A stretch of 64,000 nt of DNA from Pseudomonadales bacterium. Lineage in GTDB: Bacteria > Pseudomonadota > Gammaproteobacteria > Pseudomonadales > UBA5518. The first letter of the stretch is position 1, and every line of letters starts with the position of its first letter. A program made the position numbers and the translations under genes. The notes under the pieces were generated by a model. The model was not told where the DNA came from. It searched no databases and was given only the letters and a program-made list of their open reading frames with translations. Shown here one piece after another: positions 18,668-30,355 of this stretch. The stretch is taken from positions 1-64,000 of the forward strand of contig JAJVIG010000029.1 of the NCBI GenBank assembly GCA_022072145.1, read 5' to 3'.

Positions 18668-21114
18668 CCACCACCCGCAAGGCCACCAGCGCATTCACGA
18701 CCGCCAGGAACCGGATCGCCGCCGGCCTCGCGATCGGCCTGTGCGCCCTGCTGGCCGCGTTGCTGACCTGGAACTGGTCCAGCGCACGTCTCGCCCAGGC
18801 CCGCTGGGCCGAGGCACAGGCCGCGCAGGCCGCCCGCACCGTCTCCGCGTACGGCTCGCTGCTGCAGGCGCAGGTCGGCGCGCTGGCGGAACGCTGCGCC
18901 GGGAATGGCGCCACGGTGTTCCCGGGGCTGGAATCGCTGCAGGTTGTACCGCTCGGCGGCCTTGGCATCGCCGACCCTTCGTTCGATGCGGCCTTGCTGC
19001 GCAACAACATCGAGACCCGCCTGGTCGGGCGCGCGTTCAACGGCGAGACGACCCAGCCCGAGGCCTACCGCGACGGCAAGCGCTGGACGGTGATCTCGGC
19101 CGTACGCTGCACGGCCGATGCCGGCGGCTTGCCGGCGGTGTTGCTCGCGCGGGCCGACCTCGGCGTACTGGTGCGCGAGCACGGCGTGCTGCAGAGCGGG
19201 GTGGGCACGCTGTCGCTTTGGGCACGCGGCGCCGAGGATCACTTCCGCTTCATCGCGCACGGTGGCGATGGCGCGGCGCCGCAGTCACCCCGCTACCGCG
19301 CCGACACCAGCGTTCGCCCGCTCTATGCCAGCTTCGAACCGGTGTCCTCGCTGCCGTCGCAGGCGGGCGCGGCGAGCACCGTCGTTGCGCTGGCCGGACT
19401 GGGCGTGGCGCTGGCATTGGTGGCGCTGGTACTGCTGACGTTCCGCCGCCTCGGCGGCGCGCTTGCCACCGACGCGCGGCATCTGGCCGAACTCGCGCTC
19501 GAACAGCGCGGAACCACCGCGACCCTGCCGCGGCTGGAGGTCACGGAGCTCGCCGGGCTCGGCGAGGCGCTGCTCGCGTCGCTTCGACGCCACGGCGGGT
19601 CCACGGCGCCCGGGGAGTCGGCGGCTGCGGCTCGCACCGTGGCCCCGAGGCCGGCGCCCGACCCGCTCGAGATCCTCGACGAGACTGAAACGGGTGGGTC
19701 CGGGGACGCCGTCCCGCCGCCGGCGGCTGCACCGCTGCCGACGGCGCACGTGCCGGGCGAGATCTTCCGCGACTACGATATCCGCGGACGCGCGGCGCAG
19801 ATCGACCCCGATCTCGCGCTCGCGATCGGTCGCGCGATCGGCAGCGAGGCGCTGGAGCGCGACTGTCGCGCGATCGTCGTCGGCGTCGATGGCCGCGACA
19901 GCAGCCCGCGATTGCGCGAGCAACTGGTCAAGGGCTTGCTGGCGACCGGCATCGACGTGATCGACACCGGCACCGTTGCCACCCCGATGCTGTATTTCGC
20001 CTGCCACCACCTGTGCACGCCGAGCGGCGTGATGGTCACCGGCAGCCACAATCCCGCCGACCACAACGGCTTCAAGATCATGATCGACGGCGAAACGCTG
20101 CGTGGCGCGGGCATCGCGGCGCTGCGCGACCGAATCCTCGAGGGGCGTTTCCGCGAGGGGCAGGGCAGCTACCGCATCACCGGTATCGACACCGACTACG
20201 TACATGCGATCGTCGACGATGTGCTCGTCGACGGCACGCAACGCGTGGTCGTGGACTGCGGCAACGGCGCCGCATCGGTGGTTGCCGAGGACCTGTTCCG
20301 CGAGCTCGGCTGCGAGGTGATTCCGCTGCACTGCACGCTCGACGGACGCTTCCCGAACCATCACCCCGACCCGGCCGAGCCGGAGAACCTGCGTGACCTG
20401 GTCGCCGCCGTGCAGGCGCACCGCGCCACCCTCGGAGTCGCGTTCGACGGTGACGGCGACCGCATCGGCGTGGTCAGCGCGAGCGGAGCGGTGGTCACGG
20501 CCGACCGCTTGCTGATGCTGCTCGCGCGCGAGCTGCTGTCACGCCATCCGGGCGCCGACGTGGTGTTCGACGTCAAATGCAGCCGCGACCTGCCGGCGAT
20601 CGTGGCACAGCACGGGGGACGCCCGATCATGTGCCGCAGCGGGCATTCGTGGATCAAGGAGAAAATGAAGGAGACCGGCGCGCTGCTCGGCGGCGAGTTC
20701 ACCGGCCACATCTGCTTCCGCGACCGCTGGTACGGCTTCGACGACGCACTGTACTGCGCGGCGCGCCTGCTCGAGATCCTGGCCACCGAGGGCCGCTCGC
20801 TCGACGAGTTGCTGGCGACGCTTCCGCAGAGCGTGGCGACCCCGGAGCTTCGGATCGCGGTCGCCGAAGAGGCCAAGTTCGCGGCGATGGAAGCAATCGC
20901 CACCGGCATCGCGTTGGAGAACGCGCGCATCAGCCGCATCGATGGCGTGCGCGCCGAATTCGCCGATGGCTGGGGTCTGGTGCGCGCATCGAACACCTCG
21001 GCGGCGTTGATCCTGCGCTTCGAGGGACGCGATACGCAGGCGCTCGAGCGCATCCGCGGCGTGTTCCGTTTCGAACTCGAACGTCTGCTGCCCGATCTGG
21101 ATCCCGGTTTCTAG
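18664..21114 (+). CDS. algC: Membrane-anchored phosphomannomutase/phosphoglucomutase (AlgC fusion)
   Basis: An 816-residue protein. Residues 1-40 hold a short cytoplasmic start and a hydrophobic helix (about 19-37), 41-235 are predicted outside the membrane, and 238-260 is a second helix. A Pro/Ala-rich linker (about 315-362) leads to a complete PMM/PGM domain (about 363-816) with [11 protein letters not shown], the phosphoserine loop [16 protein letters not shown] (Ser 461), the metal loop DGDGDR, GGEFTGH and RASNTS. The mutase interconverts Man-6-P/Man-1-P and Glc-6-P/Glc-1-P for exopolysaccharide and LPS. An extended AlgC with such an N-terminus is also annotated in pseudomonads as I recall. 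Translation is coupled to coaBC through ATGA. Confidence 0.93.
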   Translation: MTTTRKATSAFTTARNRIAAGLAIGLCALLAALLTWNWSSARLAQARWAEAQAAQAARTVSAYGSLLQAQVGALAERCAGNGATVFPGLESLQVVPLGGLGIADPSFDAALLRNNIETRLVGRAFNGETTQPEAYRDGKRWTVISAVRCTADAGGLPAVLLARADLGVLVREHGVLQSGVGTLSLWARGAEDHFRFIAHGGDGAAPQSPRYRADTSVRPLYASFEPVSSLPSQAGAASTVVALAGLGVALALVALVLLTFRRLGGALATDARHLAELALEQRGTTATLPRLEVTELAGLGEALLASLRRHGGSTAPGESAAAARTVAPRPAPDPLEILDETETGGSGDAVPPPAAAPLPTAHVPGEIFRDYDIRGRAAQIDPDLALAIGRAIGSEALERDCRAIVVGVDGRDSSPRLREQLVKGLLATGIDVIDTGTVATPMLYFACHHLCTPSGVMVTGSHNPADHNGFKIMIDGETLRGAGIAALRDRILEGRFREGQGSYRITGIDTDYVHAIVDDVLVDGTQRVVVDCGNGAASVVAEDLFRELGCEVIPLHCTLDGRFPNHHPDPAEPENLRDLVAAVQAHRATLGVAFDGDGDRIGVVSASGAVVTADRLLMLLARELLSRHPGADVVFDVKCSRDLPAIVAQHGGRPIMCRSGHSWIKEKMKETGALLGGEFTGHICFRDRWYGFDDALYCAARLLEILATEGRSLDELLATLPQSVATPELRIAVAEEAKFAAMEAIATGIALENARISRIDGVRAEFADGWGLVRASNTSAALILRFEGRDTQALERIRGVFRFELERLLPDLDPGF

Positions 21115-22068
<954 letters not shown>

Positions 22069-22114
22069 GTCGCTAGAGTACGGCGCCGTCAGGAGCAGGG
22101 AAGATCGCGCCAAG

Positions 22115-22699
22115 ATGAATGGCAAGACCTCGCGCCGCGATGCGATCCTGCAGTCGCTCGCGCATATGCTGGAAGCCACGCCCGGCGGGCGCATCACCAC
22201 GGCGGCGCTGGCCGCCGAGGTCGGTGTCTCGGAGGCGGCGCTGTACCGTCATTTCGCCAGCAAGGCGAAGATGTTCGAGGGGCTCATCGAGTTCATCGAG
22301 ACCACGCTGTTCAGCCGCATCGGCCGCATCCGCCAGGACGAACCCGACGGCGGAGCGCAGTGCGAACAGATCCTCACGCTGCTGCTGGCCTTCTGCGAGC
22401 GCAATCCCGGCATCACCCGCCTGCTCACCGGCGATGCGCTGACCGGCGAGACCGACCGCCTGCGCGCCCGCGTGCAGCAGCTGTTCGACCGCCTCGAGAC
22501 CGAGCTGAAACAGGTGCTGCGCGAAGCCGAGCTGCGCGACGGGCTGCGTCCGGTGCTCCCGGTGGCGCTGGCGGCGAACCTGCTGCTCGCCACCGCCGAA
22601 GGACGCATCACGCAGTACGTGCGCTCGGAATTCCGCCGTTCACCGACCGAGTACTGGAGCGAGCAGTGGCGTGTGCTGACCGGGGCGTTCTTTCGCTGA
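22115..22699 (+). CDS. slmA: Nucleoid occlusion factor SlmA (TetR family)
   Basis: A 194-residue TetR-type protein. The N-terminal helix-turn-helix is [37 protein letters not shown], followed by the SlmA C-terminal part with [24 protein letters not shown] and [19 protein letters not shown]. SlmA binds chromosomal sites and blocks FtsZ assembly over the nucleoid. Presence next to the CoA and arginine genes matches the enterobacterial and pseudomonad order. It converges with the coiled-coil protein gene. Confidence 0.94.
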   Translation: MNGKTSRRDAILQSLAHMLEATPGGRITTAALAAEVGVSEAALYRHFASKAKMFEGLIEFIETTLFSRIGRIRQDEPDGGAQCEQILTLLLAFCERNPGITRLLTGDALTGETDRLRARVQQLFDRLETELKQVLREAELRDGLRPVLPVALAANLLLATAEGRITQYVRSEFRRSPTEYWSEQWRVLTGAFFR

Positions 22700-22717
22700 A
22701 CGCACGCCGGGGCCGCT

Positions 22718-23371
22718 TCAGCGATTGCCGGGGCGCAGCGTGCGGAAGCGCTCGATCTCGAACTGGTAGCGCGCCTCGACGGTGCTCTTGTCGTGTTCCA
22801 GGCGCACCACGCGGGCTTCTTCGTCGGCGATCGCCGCCCGCAATTCCTCGATGCGTGCGTCGATCGTCGCCGGAGCGTCTTCCCCCGACATCTCCAGCTC
22901 GGCCGCGTCCGCCTGTTCCTTCTCGAGCTGCCCCTTGAGCCCCGCGATGGTGCCCTTCTGCAGGTTGATGCGCACCTGGATCTCGTTGGCGCGGCGCCGC
23001 TTCAGATCCTCGATGTCGGCCACCGAGCTGTAGCGCGCGAGCAGCGCCTCGTCGTAGCGCTTCTGGCGCTCGGCTTCCTCCGCGCGCAAGCGCGCCTGCA
23101 CCGCCGGTCCGTTCGTCCGCCGTTCGGACTCGGTCAGCGCGCGCGGCACGACCTCGACGACGCGGCCGGCGCGATTCAGTACCAGGTAGCCCTTGTGCGT
23201 GAACTGCGGCGGGACGTGATCGTCGATGACGGTGACGCCCTCGGCGTTGTCGTACTTGTAGAAGAGCTCCTCCGCCTGCACGGCGTCGATCCCGGGGCCG
23301 GACAGCAGCAACAGCACCGACAGAGCCGAGCGCAGGCGACGTGATGCACGGCGGAGCAGGGCGGATTTCAT
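22718..23371 (-). CDS. DUF4124-like exported coiled-coil protein
   Basis: A 217-residue protein with a signal peptide (RRASRRLRSALSVLLLLSGPG, likely cut near VQAEE). The mature start ELFYKYDNAEGVTVIDDHVPPQFTHKGYLVL has the pattern of DUF4124 domains, and the rest is a long charged helix rich in Arg, Glu and Ala (about residues 80-215), probably coiled coil. The function is unknown; related proteins are periplasmic. The two genes slmA and this one end 18 bases apart. Confidence 0.75.
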   Translation of the reverse strand: MKSALLRRASRRLRSALSVLLLLSGPGIDAVQAEELFYKYDNAEGVTVIDDHVPPQFTHKGYLVLNRAGRVVEVVPRALTESERRTNGPAVQARLRAEEAERQKRYDEALLARYSSVADIEDLKRRRANEIQVRINLQKGTIAGLKGQLEKEQADAAELEMSGEDAPATIDARIEELRAAIADEEARVVRLEHDKSTVEARYQFEIERFRTLRPGNR

Positions 23372-23451
23372 GCGTACCTCGCGCGGGAGCGGATGCCTGC
23401 GCAGAAGTCTAGCCGGGAATCGCCCAGCCCGCGCGTGCGGAATCCGCACGC

Positions 23452-24102
23452 TCAGGCAGCCGGTGCGCCCCATTCGCGCCGGTACGCGAGCATCGCGGGC
23501 AGGTACTCGCGCAGCTCGGGTGCATCCTCGAGGTAGGCGACGATATCGTCGAGCCGCGCGATCGCGAACACCGGCACACCGAGTTCGCTCGCGAGCTCCG
23601 CCACCGCCGACTCCGTGCCGGCGCCGCGTTCGGCACGGTCGAGCCCGAGCGCCACCCCGGCGATGCGCGCACCGGCGGCGTTGATCAGCCGCGCGACGGA
23701 GCGCACCGCGGTACCGGCGGTGATCACGTCGTCGACGATCAGCACGCGGCCGGCGAGCGGCGCCCCGATCAGGGCACCGCCCTCGCCATGGGTCTTCGCC
23801 TCCTTGCGGTCGAAGGCGCACGGCACGTCGCGCCCGCTGTCGCCGGCGATCGCGACCGCGGTGGCCACCGCGAGCGGAATGCCCTTGTAGGCGGGGCCGA
23901 ACAGCATGTCGAATTCGACTCCCGAAGCGGCGATCGCGGCCGCGTAACAGCGGCCCAGCACGGCGAAGGCGGCACCGCTGGAGAGTTCGCCTGCGTTGAA
24001 GAAATAAGGGCTGCGGCGCCCGGATTTCAGCGTGAAGTCGCCGAAACGCAGCGCGCGATGGCGCAGCGCGAGCGCGATGAAATCGCTGCGATGGTCACTC
24101 AT
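23452..24102 (-). CDS. pyrE: Orotate phosphoribosyltransferase
   Basis: A 216-residue PyrE. FTLKSGRRSPYFFNAG, the FDRKEAKTHGEGG flexible loop and the PRPP motif RVLIVDDVITAGTAVRS are conserved. It joins orotate and PRPP to OMP in pyrimidine synthesis. ATG 24102 gives the family start (MSDHRSDFIALAL); the frame extends upstream through the promoter area. TATACT at 24150-24145 (minus) is a possible -10. The gene is divergent from crc, as in pseudomonads. Confidence 0.97.
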   Translation of the reverse strand: MSDHRSDFIALALRHRALRFGDFTLKSGRRSPYFFNAGELSSGAAFAVLGRCYAAAIAASGVEFDMLFGPAYKGIPLAVATAVAIAGDSGRDVPCAFDRKEAKTHGEGGALIGAPLAGRVLIVDDVITAGTAVRSVARLINAAGARIAGVALGLDRAERGAGTESAVAELASELGVPVFAIARLDDIVAYLEDAPELREYLPAMLAYRREWGAPAA

Positions 24103-24221
24103 TGGCCTGCCCGGTGCGGGCGCTTCCCCGTGGTTAGGGCGCCGAGTATAACAGCGCACCGGCAACGCGCTCGCCGGCTACCGGACGCCTCATGTATCAT
24201 GAGCCGCTTTCGTGAACGGGA

Positions 24222-25004
24222 ATGACCATGCGCGTCATCAGTTTCTGCGCGGACGGCGTCCGCGAGGCGGCCTCGCGGGGCTTCTACGACTGGGTCCTCG
24301 ACCAGGACGCCGACATCATCTGCATGCAGGACCTGCGCGCCGCGGAGTCGGCGCTCGGTGGCGCGCGCTTCAACCCGGAGGGCTATTTCGCGTACTTCTT
24401 CGATGCGATCGACGCCTCCACGAACGGCGTCGCGATCTACTGCCGCAAGATGCCGAAGGCGATCATGACCGGACTCGGGCTGGGCGACGCCGACGGCGAG
24501 GGCCGTTACATGCAGGCGGACTTCGAGAACATCAGCGTGGCCAGCCTGCTCGCCCCGGTCGCCAGCATGGACGATCCCGGTTCGCTGGCGCGCAAATCGC
24601 GCTTCTTCGAACAACTGCGCATCCAGCTAGACAAGGTACGCAAGAAGCGCCGCCAGTACATCCTGTGCGGCAACTGGAACATGGCGCACGCCGTGCGCGA
24701 CGTCCAGCAGGCCGAGCGGCATGCCGGCAGGCCGGGATTCCTCGACGCCGAGCGTCAGTGGCTGGACGCGCTGTACGGTGAGCTCGGCTACACCGACGCT
24801 TTCCGCCTCGTGAACCAGGACGACGACGAGTTCTCGTGGTGGCCATCGGGACGCGACGCCGGCGACGGCTGGCGCGTGGACCTGCAGGTGGTGTCACCGG
24901 GCGTGCGCCCGACGATCGAGTACGGCGCGATCTACAAGGGGCAGGAATTTTCCAGCCACGCGCCGCTGATCATGGATTACGACATCGAACCCGAGCGTCT
25001 GTAG
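24222..25004 (+). CDS. crc: Catabolite repression control protein Crc homolog
   Basis: A 260-residue member of the exonuclease III/EEP fold. It follows Crc rather than active nucleases: ICMQDLRA where nucleases have a catalytic Glu, CGNWNMAH where a GDFN box would hold Asp, WRVDLQVVSPG and FSSHAPLIMDYD where DHAP carries the general base. Crc has no nuclease activity in Pseudomonas and acts with Hfq as a translational repressor of catabolic genes. It is placed between pyrE and rph as in Pseudomonas. The TAG stop is formed by the GTAG head of a palindromic repeat. Confidence 0.9.
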   Translation: MTMRVISFCADGVREAASRGFYDWVLDQDADIICMQDLRAAESALGGARFNPEGYFAYFFDAIDASTNGVAIYCRKMPKAIMTGLGLGDADGEGRYMQADFENISVASLLAPVASMDDPGSLARKSRFFEQLRIQLDKVRKKRRQYILCGNWNMAHAVRDVQQAERHAGRPGFLDAERQWLDALYGELGYTDAFRLVNQDDDEFSWWPSGRDAGDGWRVDLQVVSPGVRPTIEYGAIYKGQEFSSHAPLIMDYDIEPERL

Positions 25005-25023
25005 GTCCGGTCTGCGACCGGAC
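25001..25023 (+). repeat. GTAG-headed palindromic repeat, copy 1
   Basis: GTAG followed by GTCCGGTC-TGC-GACCGGAC: an 8-base perfect stem with a 3-base loop. The TAG of the GTAG head is the stop codon of crc. It belongs to the same family as the copies at 25042, 25078, 49949 and 49980. Confidence 0.85.
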
Positions 25024-25041
25024 GTGTGTAGCGCCCGCAAT

Positions 25042-25064
25042 GTTCGGCCACAGGCCGAACCTAC
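25042..25064 (-). repeat. GTAG-headed palindromic repeat, copy 2
   Basis: GTTCGGCC-ACA-GGCCGAAC followed by CTAC on the plus strand, i.e. inverted with respect to copy 1. The 8-base stem is perfect. Confidence 0.85.
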
Positions 25065-25077
25065 GGGCCTCGCGCAG

Positions 25078-25100
25078 GTCCGGGCTGTGCCCGGACCTAC
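25078..25100 (-). repeat. GTAG-headed palindromic repeat, copy 3
   Basis: GTCCGGGC-TGT-GCCCGGAC followed by CTAC. Same orientation as copy 2. It ends 3 bases before the rph stop region. Confidence 0.85.
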
Positions 25101-25103
25101 GAG

Positions 25104-25838
25104 TCATTTCCCCGGCAGCGGCGCGCTCAGCGCCATCTTCTGCACGCGGACCAGGTTCTCGGTGCCGCGGCGCGCGAGCTCGAGCATCTGCTGCAGCTCG
25201 TCGCCGCGGAACGGCCGCCCTTCCGCGGTTCCCTGCACTTCGACGAAGTCACCGTGCTCGGTCATGATCACGTTCATGTCGGTCTCCGCGCTGGAGTCTT
25301 CCGTGTAGTCCAGATCGAGCACCGCCCGCCCGCCGCAGATGCCCACCGACACCGATGCGATCAGGTGACGCAGCGGGTCGTCGCTGATCATGCGCTTGCG
25401 ACGTGCGGTCGCCAACGCGTCGACCAGCGCCACGCAGGCTCCGGTGATCGCCGCGGTACGCGTGCCGCCATCGGCCTGGATCACGTCGCAGTCGATGATG
25501 ATCGTGTTCTCGCCGAGCTTGGCGAGGTCGAGCGCCGAACGCAGCGAGCGCCCGATCAGCCGCTGGATCTCGACCGTGCGCCCACCCTGCTTGCCGCGGG
25601 CCGATTCACGGTCGGTGCGCGTATTGGTGGCGCGTGGGAGCATGCCGTATTCGGCCGTCAGCCAGCCACGACCCTCGCCGCGCATGAAGCGCGGCACGCC
25701 GCGATCCACGCTGGCAGTGCAGATCACACGCGTGTCGCCGTACTCGACGAGCACCGAACCCTCGGCATGGCGTGTGAAGCCGCGCGTGAAGCGCACCGGG
25801 CGCAGCTGGTCCTGCCGACGTCCACTGGGTCGCTCCAT
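25104..25838 (-). CDS. rph: Ribonuclease PH
   Basis: A 244-residue RNase [40 protein letters not shown], the [22 protein letters not shown] substrate loop, [37 protein letters not shown] and the end [16 protein letters not shown] are conserved. It trims the 3' ends of tRNA precursors by phosphorolysis. ATG 25838 has the family start MERPSGRR; the upstream frame overlaps yicC and is not coding. It is divergent from yicC, a near-universal arrangement. Confidence 0.97.
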   Translation of the reverse strand: MERPSGRRQDQLRPVRFTRGFTRHAEGSVLVEYGDTRVICTASVDRGVPRFMRGEGRGWLTAEYGMLPRATNTRTDRESARGKQGGRTVEIQRLIGRSLRSALDLAKLGENTIIIDCDVIQADGGTRTAAITGACVALVDALATARRKRMISDDPLRHLIASVSVGICGGRAVLDLDYTEDSSAETDMNVIMTEHGDFVEVQGTAEGRPFRGDELQQMLELARRGTENLVRVQKMALSAPLPGK

Positions 25839-25878
25839 GATCGATACTCCGGGGTGCTGGTGCGGATGCGGGGCCGCG

Positions 25879-25884
25879 ATTATA
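25879..25884 (-). promoter_or_regulatory. -10 element of the rph promoter (putative)
   Basis: A perfect TATAAT on the minus strand, 41 bases before the rph ATG. No convincing -35 is present. On the plus strand TACAAT at 25925-25930 could serve yicC. Confidence 0.4.
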
Positions 25885-25956
25885 CACACGCGGCCACGAG
25901 CATGATTTATGCGCGCCGCGCGACTACAATGCGGCCAGATCCACCGGAGTCGATCC

Positions 25957-27458
<1,502 letters not shown>

Positions 27459-27468
27459 GGAACTCTGC

Positions 27469-27474
27469 TAGAAT
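27469..27474 (+). promoter_or_regulatory. -10 element before rpoZ (putative)
   Basis: TAGAAT 57 bases before rpoZ, in the gap after gmk. The -35 is weak. It could give rpoZ-spoT a promoter separate from yicC-gmk. Confidence 0.3.
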
Positions 27475-27530
27475 TCGCGCCCCCCGCACCGCAGGCCGGG
27501 TGCGCTGAACCCACACAACAGGTGAGAACC

Positions 27531-27788
27531 ATGGCACGTATTACGGTAGAGGAATGCCTCGACAAGGTCGAGAACCGCTTCGAGCTGGTGATGCTCGCCG
27601 CCAGGCGTGCGCGCCAGCTCGCCACCGGCGGCAAGGACCCGCTGGTGCAAGAGGAGTCCGACAAGCCGACGGTGATCGCGCTGCGCGAGATCGAGGAAGG
27701 AAAGATCGGTCCCGAGATCTTCGAGGAGCGCAGCGAGCCGAGCTTCGAGGAACTGCTCGAGGCGCAGGTAGAAGCCGCCGGCCTGTGA
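27531..27788 (+). CDS. rpoZ: RNA polymerase omega subunit
   Basis: An 85-residue Rpo[35 protein letters not shown] is the typical start, with [16 protein letters not shown] following. Omega supports folding of beta' and forms part of a ppGpp-binding site in the polymerase. ATG 27531 has an AGGTGAG ribosome site. It lies 25 bases before spoT. Confidence 0.97.
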   Translation: MARITVEECLDKVENRFELVMLAARRARQLATGGKDPLVQEESDKPTVIALREIEEGKIGPEIFEERSEPSFEELLEAQVEAAGL

Positions 27789-27813
27789 GGGCCGGGGCGC
27801 GCGACTTACGCGC

Positions 27814-29934
27814 ATGCAGCAACTCGGCGCGCTGACCGACAAGCTCCGCGGCTACCTCGCCCACGAGCAGGTCGACGCGGTACGACGGGCGTACTACTTC
27901 TCCGAACAGGCACACGACGGCCAGGTGCGACGCACCGGGCAGCCGTATGTGACGCACCCGCTCGCGGTGGCGCACATCCTCGCCGACATGCGCATGGATC
28001 ACCAGAGCCTGATCGCGGCGCTGCTGCACGACGTGATCGAGGACACCGGAATCCCGAAGGAAGCGCTGGCCGCGCAGTTCGGCCCCGCCGTCGCGGACCT
28101 GGTCGACGGCGTCAGCAAGCTCTCGCAGTTCGAGACCACCTCGCGCGCCGAGGCGCAGGCCGAGAATTTCCAGAAGATGGCGATGGCGATGGCACGCGAC
28201 ATCCGCGTGATCCTCGTCAAGCTCGCCGACCGCCTGCACAACATGCGCACGCTCGACGTGCTGAAACCCGAGAAGCGCCGTCGTATCGCGCATGAGACGC
28301 TAGAGATCTACGCGCCGATCGCGCTGCGGCTCGGGATGAACAACCTGCGCGTCGAGTTCGAGGACCTGGGCTTCGCGGCGCTGCATCCGATGCGTGCCCG
28401 CCGGATCCGCGCCGCAGTGCGCAAGGCGCGCGGCAATCGCAAGGAGCTGGTGAGCCAGATCCAGCGCAAGATCGAGGCCCGGCTGCGCGAGGAGGGCATC
28501 GCGGCACGCGTGATCGGACGCGAGAAGCACCTCTACAGCATCTACCGGAAGATGCGCGCCAAGGGCAAGTCGTTCTCGGAGATCATGGACGTGTTCGCGT
28601 TCCGCATCGTGGTCGAGAACGTCGACAACTGCTATCGCGTTCTCGGCGCGATGCACAACCTCTACAAGCCCGTGCCCGGACACTTCAAGGACTACATCGC
28701 GATCCCGAAGGCCAATGGCTACCAGTCGCTGCACACGGTGCTGTTCGGCATGCACGGCGTACCGATAGAGATCCAGATCCGCACGACGGAAATGGAGGAG
28801 ATGGCCAACAACGGCATCGCGGCGCACTGGCTGTACAAGAGCAGCGGCTCGGAGCGGCCGGGCAGCGGACACTCGCGCGCGCGCCAGTGGGTGCAAGGGC
28901 TGCTCGAGATGCAGCAACGGGCGGGCAACTCGCTCGAGTTCATCGAGAGCATGAAGATCGACCTGTTCCCGGACGAGGTCTACGTGTTCACACCGCGCGG
29001 CGCGATCTTCGAGCTGCCCAATGGCGCGACCGCGGTGGACTTCGCCTACGCCGTGCACACCGACATCGGCAACAGCTGCGTGGCGTGCCGCATCGACCGC
29101 AACCTCGCGCCGCTCAGCACGCGGCTGCAGAGCGGCCAGACGGTGGAGATCGTCACTGCGCCGCGCGCGAACCCGAACCCCACCTGGCTCGGCTTCGTGG
29201 TCACCGCCAAGGCGCGAACGAACATCCGGCATTACCTGAAGAGCCAGCAACGCTCGGAGTCGGTGGAACTGGGACGCCGCCTGCTCGAGAAGTCGCTCGC
29301 CAGTCTCGGCAGCAGTATCCGCGCGGTGCTCGAGGCGCGCGCGGTCGAGCAGTTGCTGCTCGAGACGCGGCGTGCCTCGTTCGACGGCATCCTCGAGGAA
29401 ATCGGCCTCGGCAACCGCGTCGCGCTGCTGACCGCGCGCCGGCTGCTCGGCATCAGCGAAACCCCGGCCGGCGCGGTCGGCCGCGATCCGTCGCCGCTGG
29501 CGATCCGCGGCACCGAAGGCATGGTGCTCAGCTTCGCGAAGTGCTGCTACCCGATTCCGGGCGACGCGATCGTGGGACATATCAGTGCGGGGCGCGGCGT
29601 GGTCGTGCACCGCGAGAACTGCAACAACATCGCCGAGTTCATCGCCGACCCGGAGCGCTGCACGCAATTGCGCTGGGCCGAGGACACCAGCGGCGAGTTC
29701 AGCGTCGAGCTGCTGGTCGAGCTCGAGAACCAGAAAGGCGTGATCGCCGCGCTGGCCAACCGCATCAGCGCGATGGACGTGAACATCGAGAAGATCGGCA
29801 TGGAGGAGCGCGACGCGCGCATCAGCCAGGTGCGGCTCGTGGTCGGGGTCGGGAACCGCGTCGCGCTGGCCCGCATCATCCGCCGCATCCGCACCTTGAA
29901 ATCGGTCATGAAAGTCACGCGAGTCAGGCGCTGA
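27814..29934 (+). CDS. spoT: Bifunctional (p)ppGpp synthetase/hydrolase SpoT
   Basis: A 706-residue RelA/SpoT homologue of full length. The hydrolase HD motif HDVIED is at residues 72-77, so hydrolase is probably active. The synthetase domain contains FAFRIVVENVDNCYRVLGAMHN and KDYIAIPKANGYQSLHTV. The TGS domain (FPDEVYVFTPRGAIFELPNGATAVDFAYAVHTDIG) and the C-terminal ACT domain follow. It controls ppGpp levels in starvation. The gene follows rpoZ, the classical order. Confidence 0.96.
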   Translation: MQQLGALTDKLRGYLAHEQVDAVRRAYYFSEQAHDGQVRRTGQPYVTHPLAVAHILADMRMDHQSLIAALLHDVIEDTGIPKEALAAQFGPAVADLVDGVSKLSQFETTSRAEAQAENFQKMAMAMARDIRVILVKLADRLHNMRTLDVLKPEKRRRIAHETLEIYAPIALRLGMNNLRVEFEDLGFAALHPMRARRIRAAVRKARGNRKELVSQIQRKIEARLREEGIAARVIGREKHLYSIYRKMRAKGKSFSEIMDVFAFRIVVENVDNCYRVLGAMHNLYKPVPGHFKDYIAIPKANGYQSLHTVLFGMHGVPIEIQIRTTEMEEMANNGIAAHWLYKSSGSERPGSGHSRARQWVQGLLEMQQRAGNSLEFIESMKIDLFPDEVYVFTPRGAIFELPNGATAVDFAYAVHTDIGNSCVACRIDRNLAPLSTRLQSGQTVEIVTAPRANPNPTWLGFVVTAKARTNIRHYLKSQQRSESVELGRRLLEKSLASLGSSIRAVLEARAVEQLLLETRRASFDGILEEIGLGNRVALLTARRLLGISETPAGAVGRDPSPLAIRGTEGMVLSFAKCCYPIPGDAIVGHISAGRGVVVHRENCNNIAEFIADPERCTQLRWAEDTSGEFSVELLVELENQKGVIAALANRISAMDVNIEKIGMEERDARISQVRLVVGVGNRVALARIIRRIRTLKSVMKVTRVRR

Positions 29935-29965
29935 GACCTGTTCCGCCCCACCCCGAGGAAACCCG

Positions 29966-30355
29966 ATGAGCAACCGCGCAGTCATTCACACCAGCGAGGC
30001 GCCGCAGGCGATAGGACCGTACTCCCAGGCCGTGAAGGCCAACAACACGGTCTGGCTGTCGGGGCAGATCCCGCTCGATCCGGGGACCATGGAGCTGGTG
30101 GCCGGTGACGCGAGCGCGCAGGCCGAGCAGGTGTTCCGCAACCTCGCGGCGGTGGCGCGCGCCGCCGGCGGCGAGTTGAACCAATGCGTGAAGGTCAACA
30201 TCTACCTGACCGACCTGGCCGACTTCGGTGCCGTGAACGCGGTGATGGCCCGCCACTTCGGCGAGCCGTACCCGGCACGCGCCTGCGTGCAGGTGGCGGC
30301 GCTGCCGCGCGGCGCGGCGGTGGAAATCGAGGCTACGATGGTACTGAAGTCCTGA
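29966..30355 (+). CDS. ridA: RidA family reactive intermediate deaminase
   Basis: A 129-residue RidA. TSEAPQAIGPYSQAVKANNTVWLSGQIPLDPGTMELV and the C-terminal RACVQVAALPRGAAVEIEATM with the catalytic Arg are conserved. It hydrolyses 2-aminoacrylate-type enamines made by PLP enzymes. A GAGG ribosome site precedes the ATG. It overlaps the convergent epimerase gene by 23 bases. Confidence 0.96.
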   Translation: MSNRAVIHTSEAPQAIGPYSQAVKANNTVWLSGQIPLDPGTMELVAGDASAQAEQVFRNLAAVARAAGGELNQCVKVNIYLTDLADFGAVNAVMARHFGEPYPARACVQVAALPRGAAVEIEATMVLKS

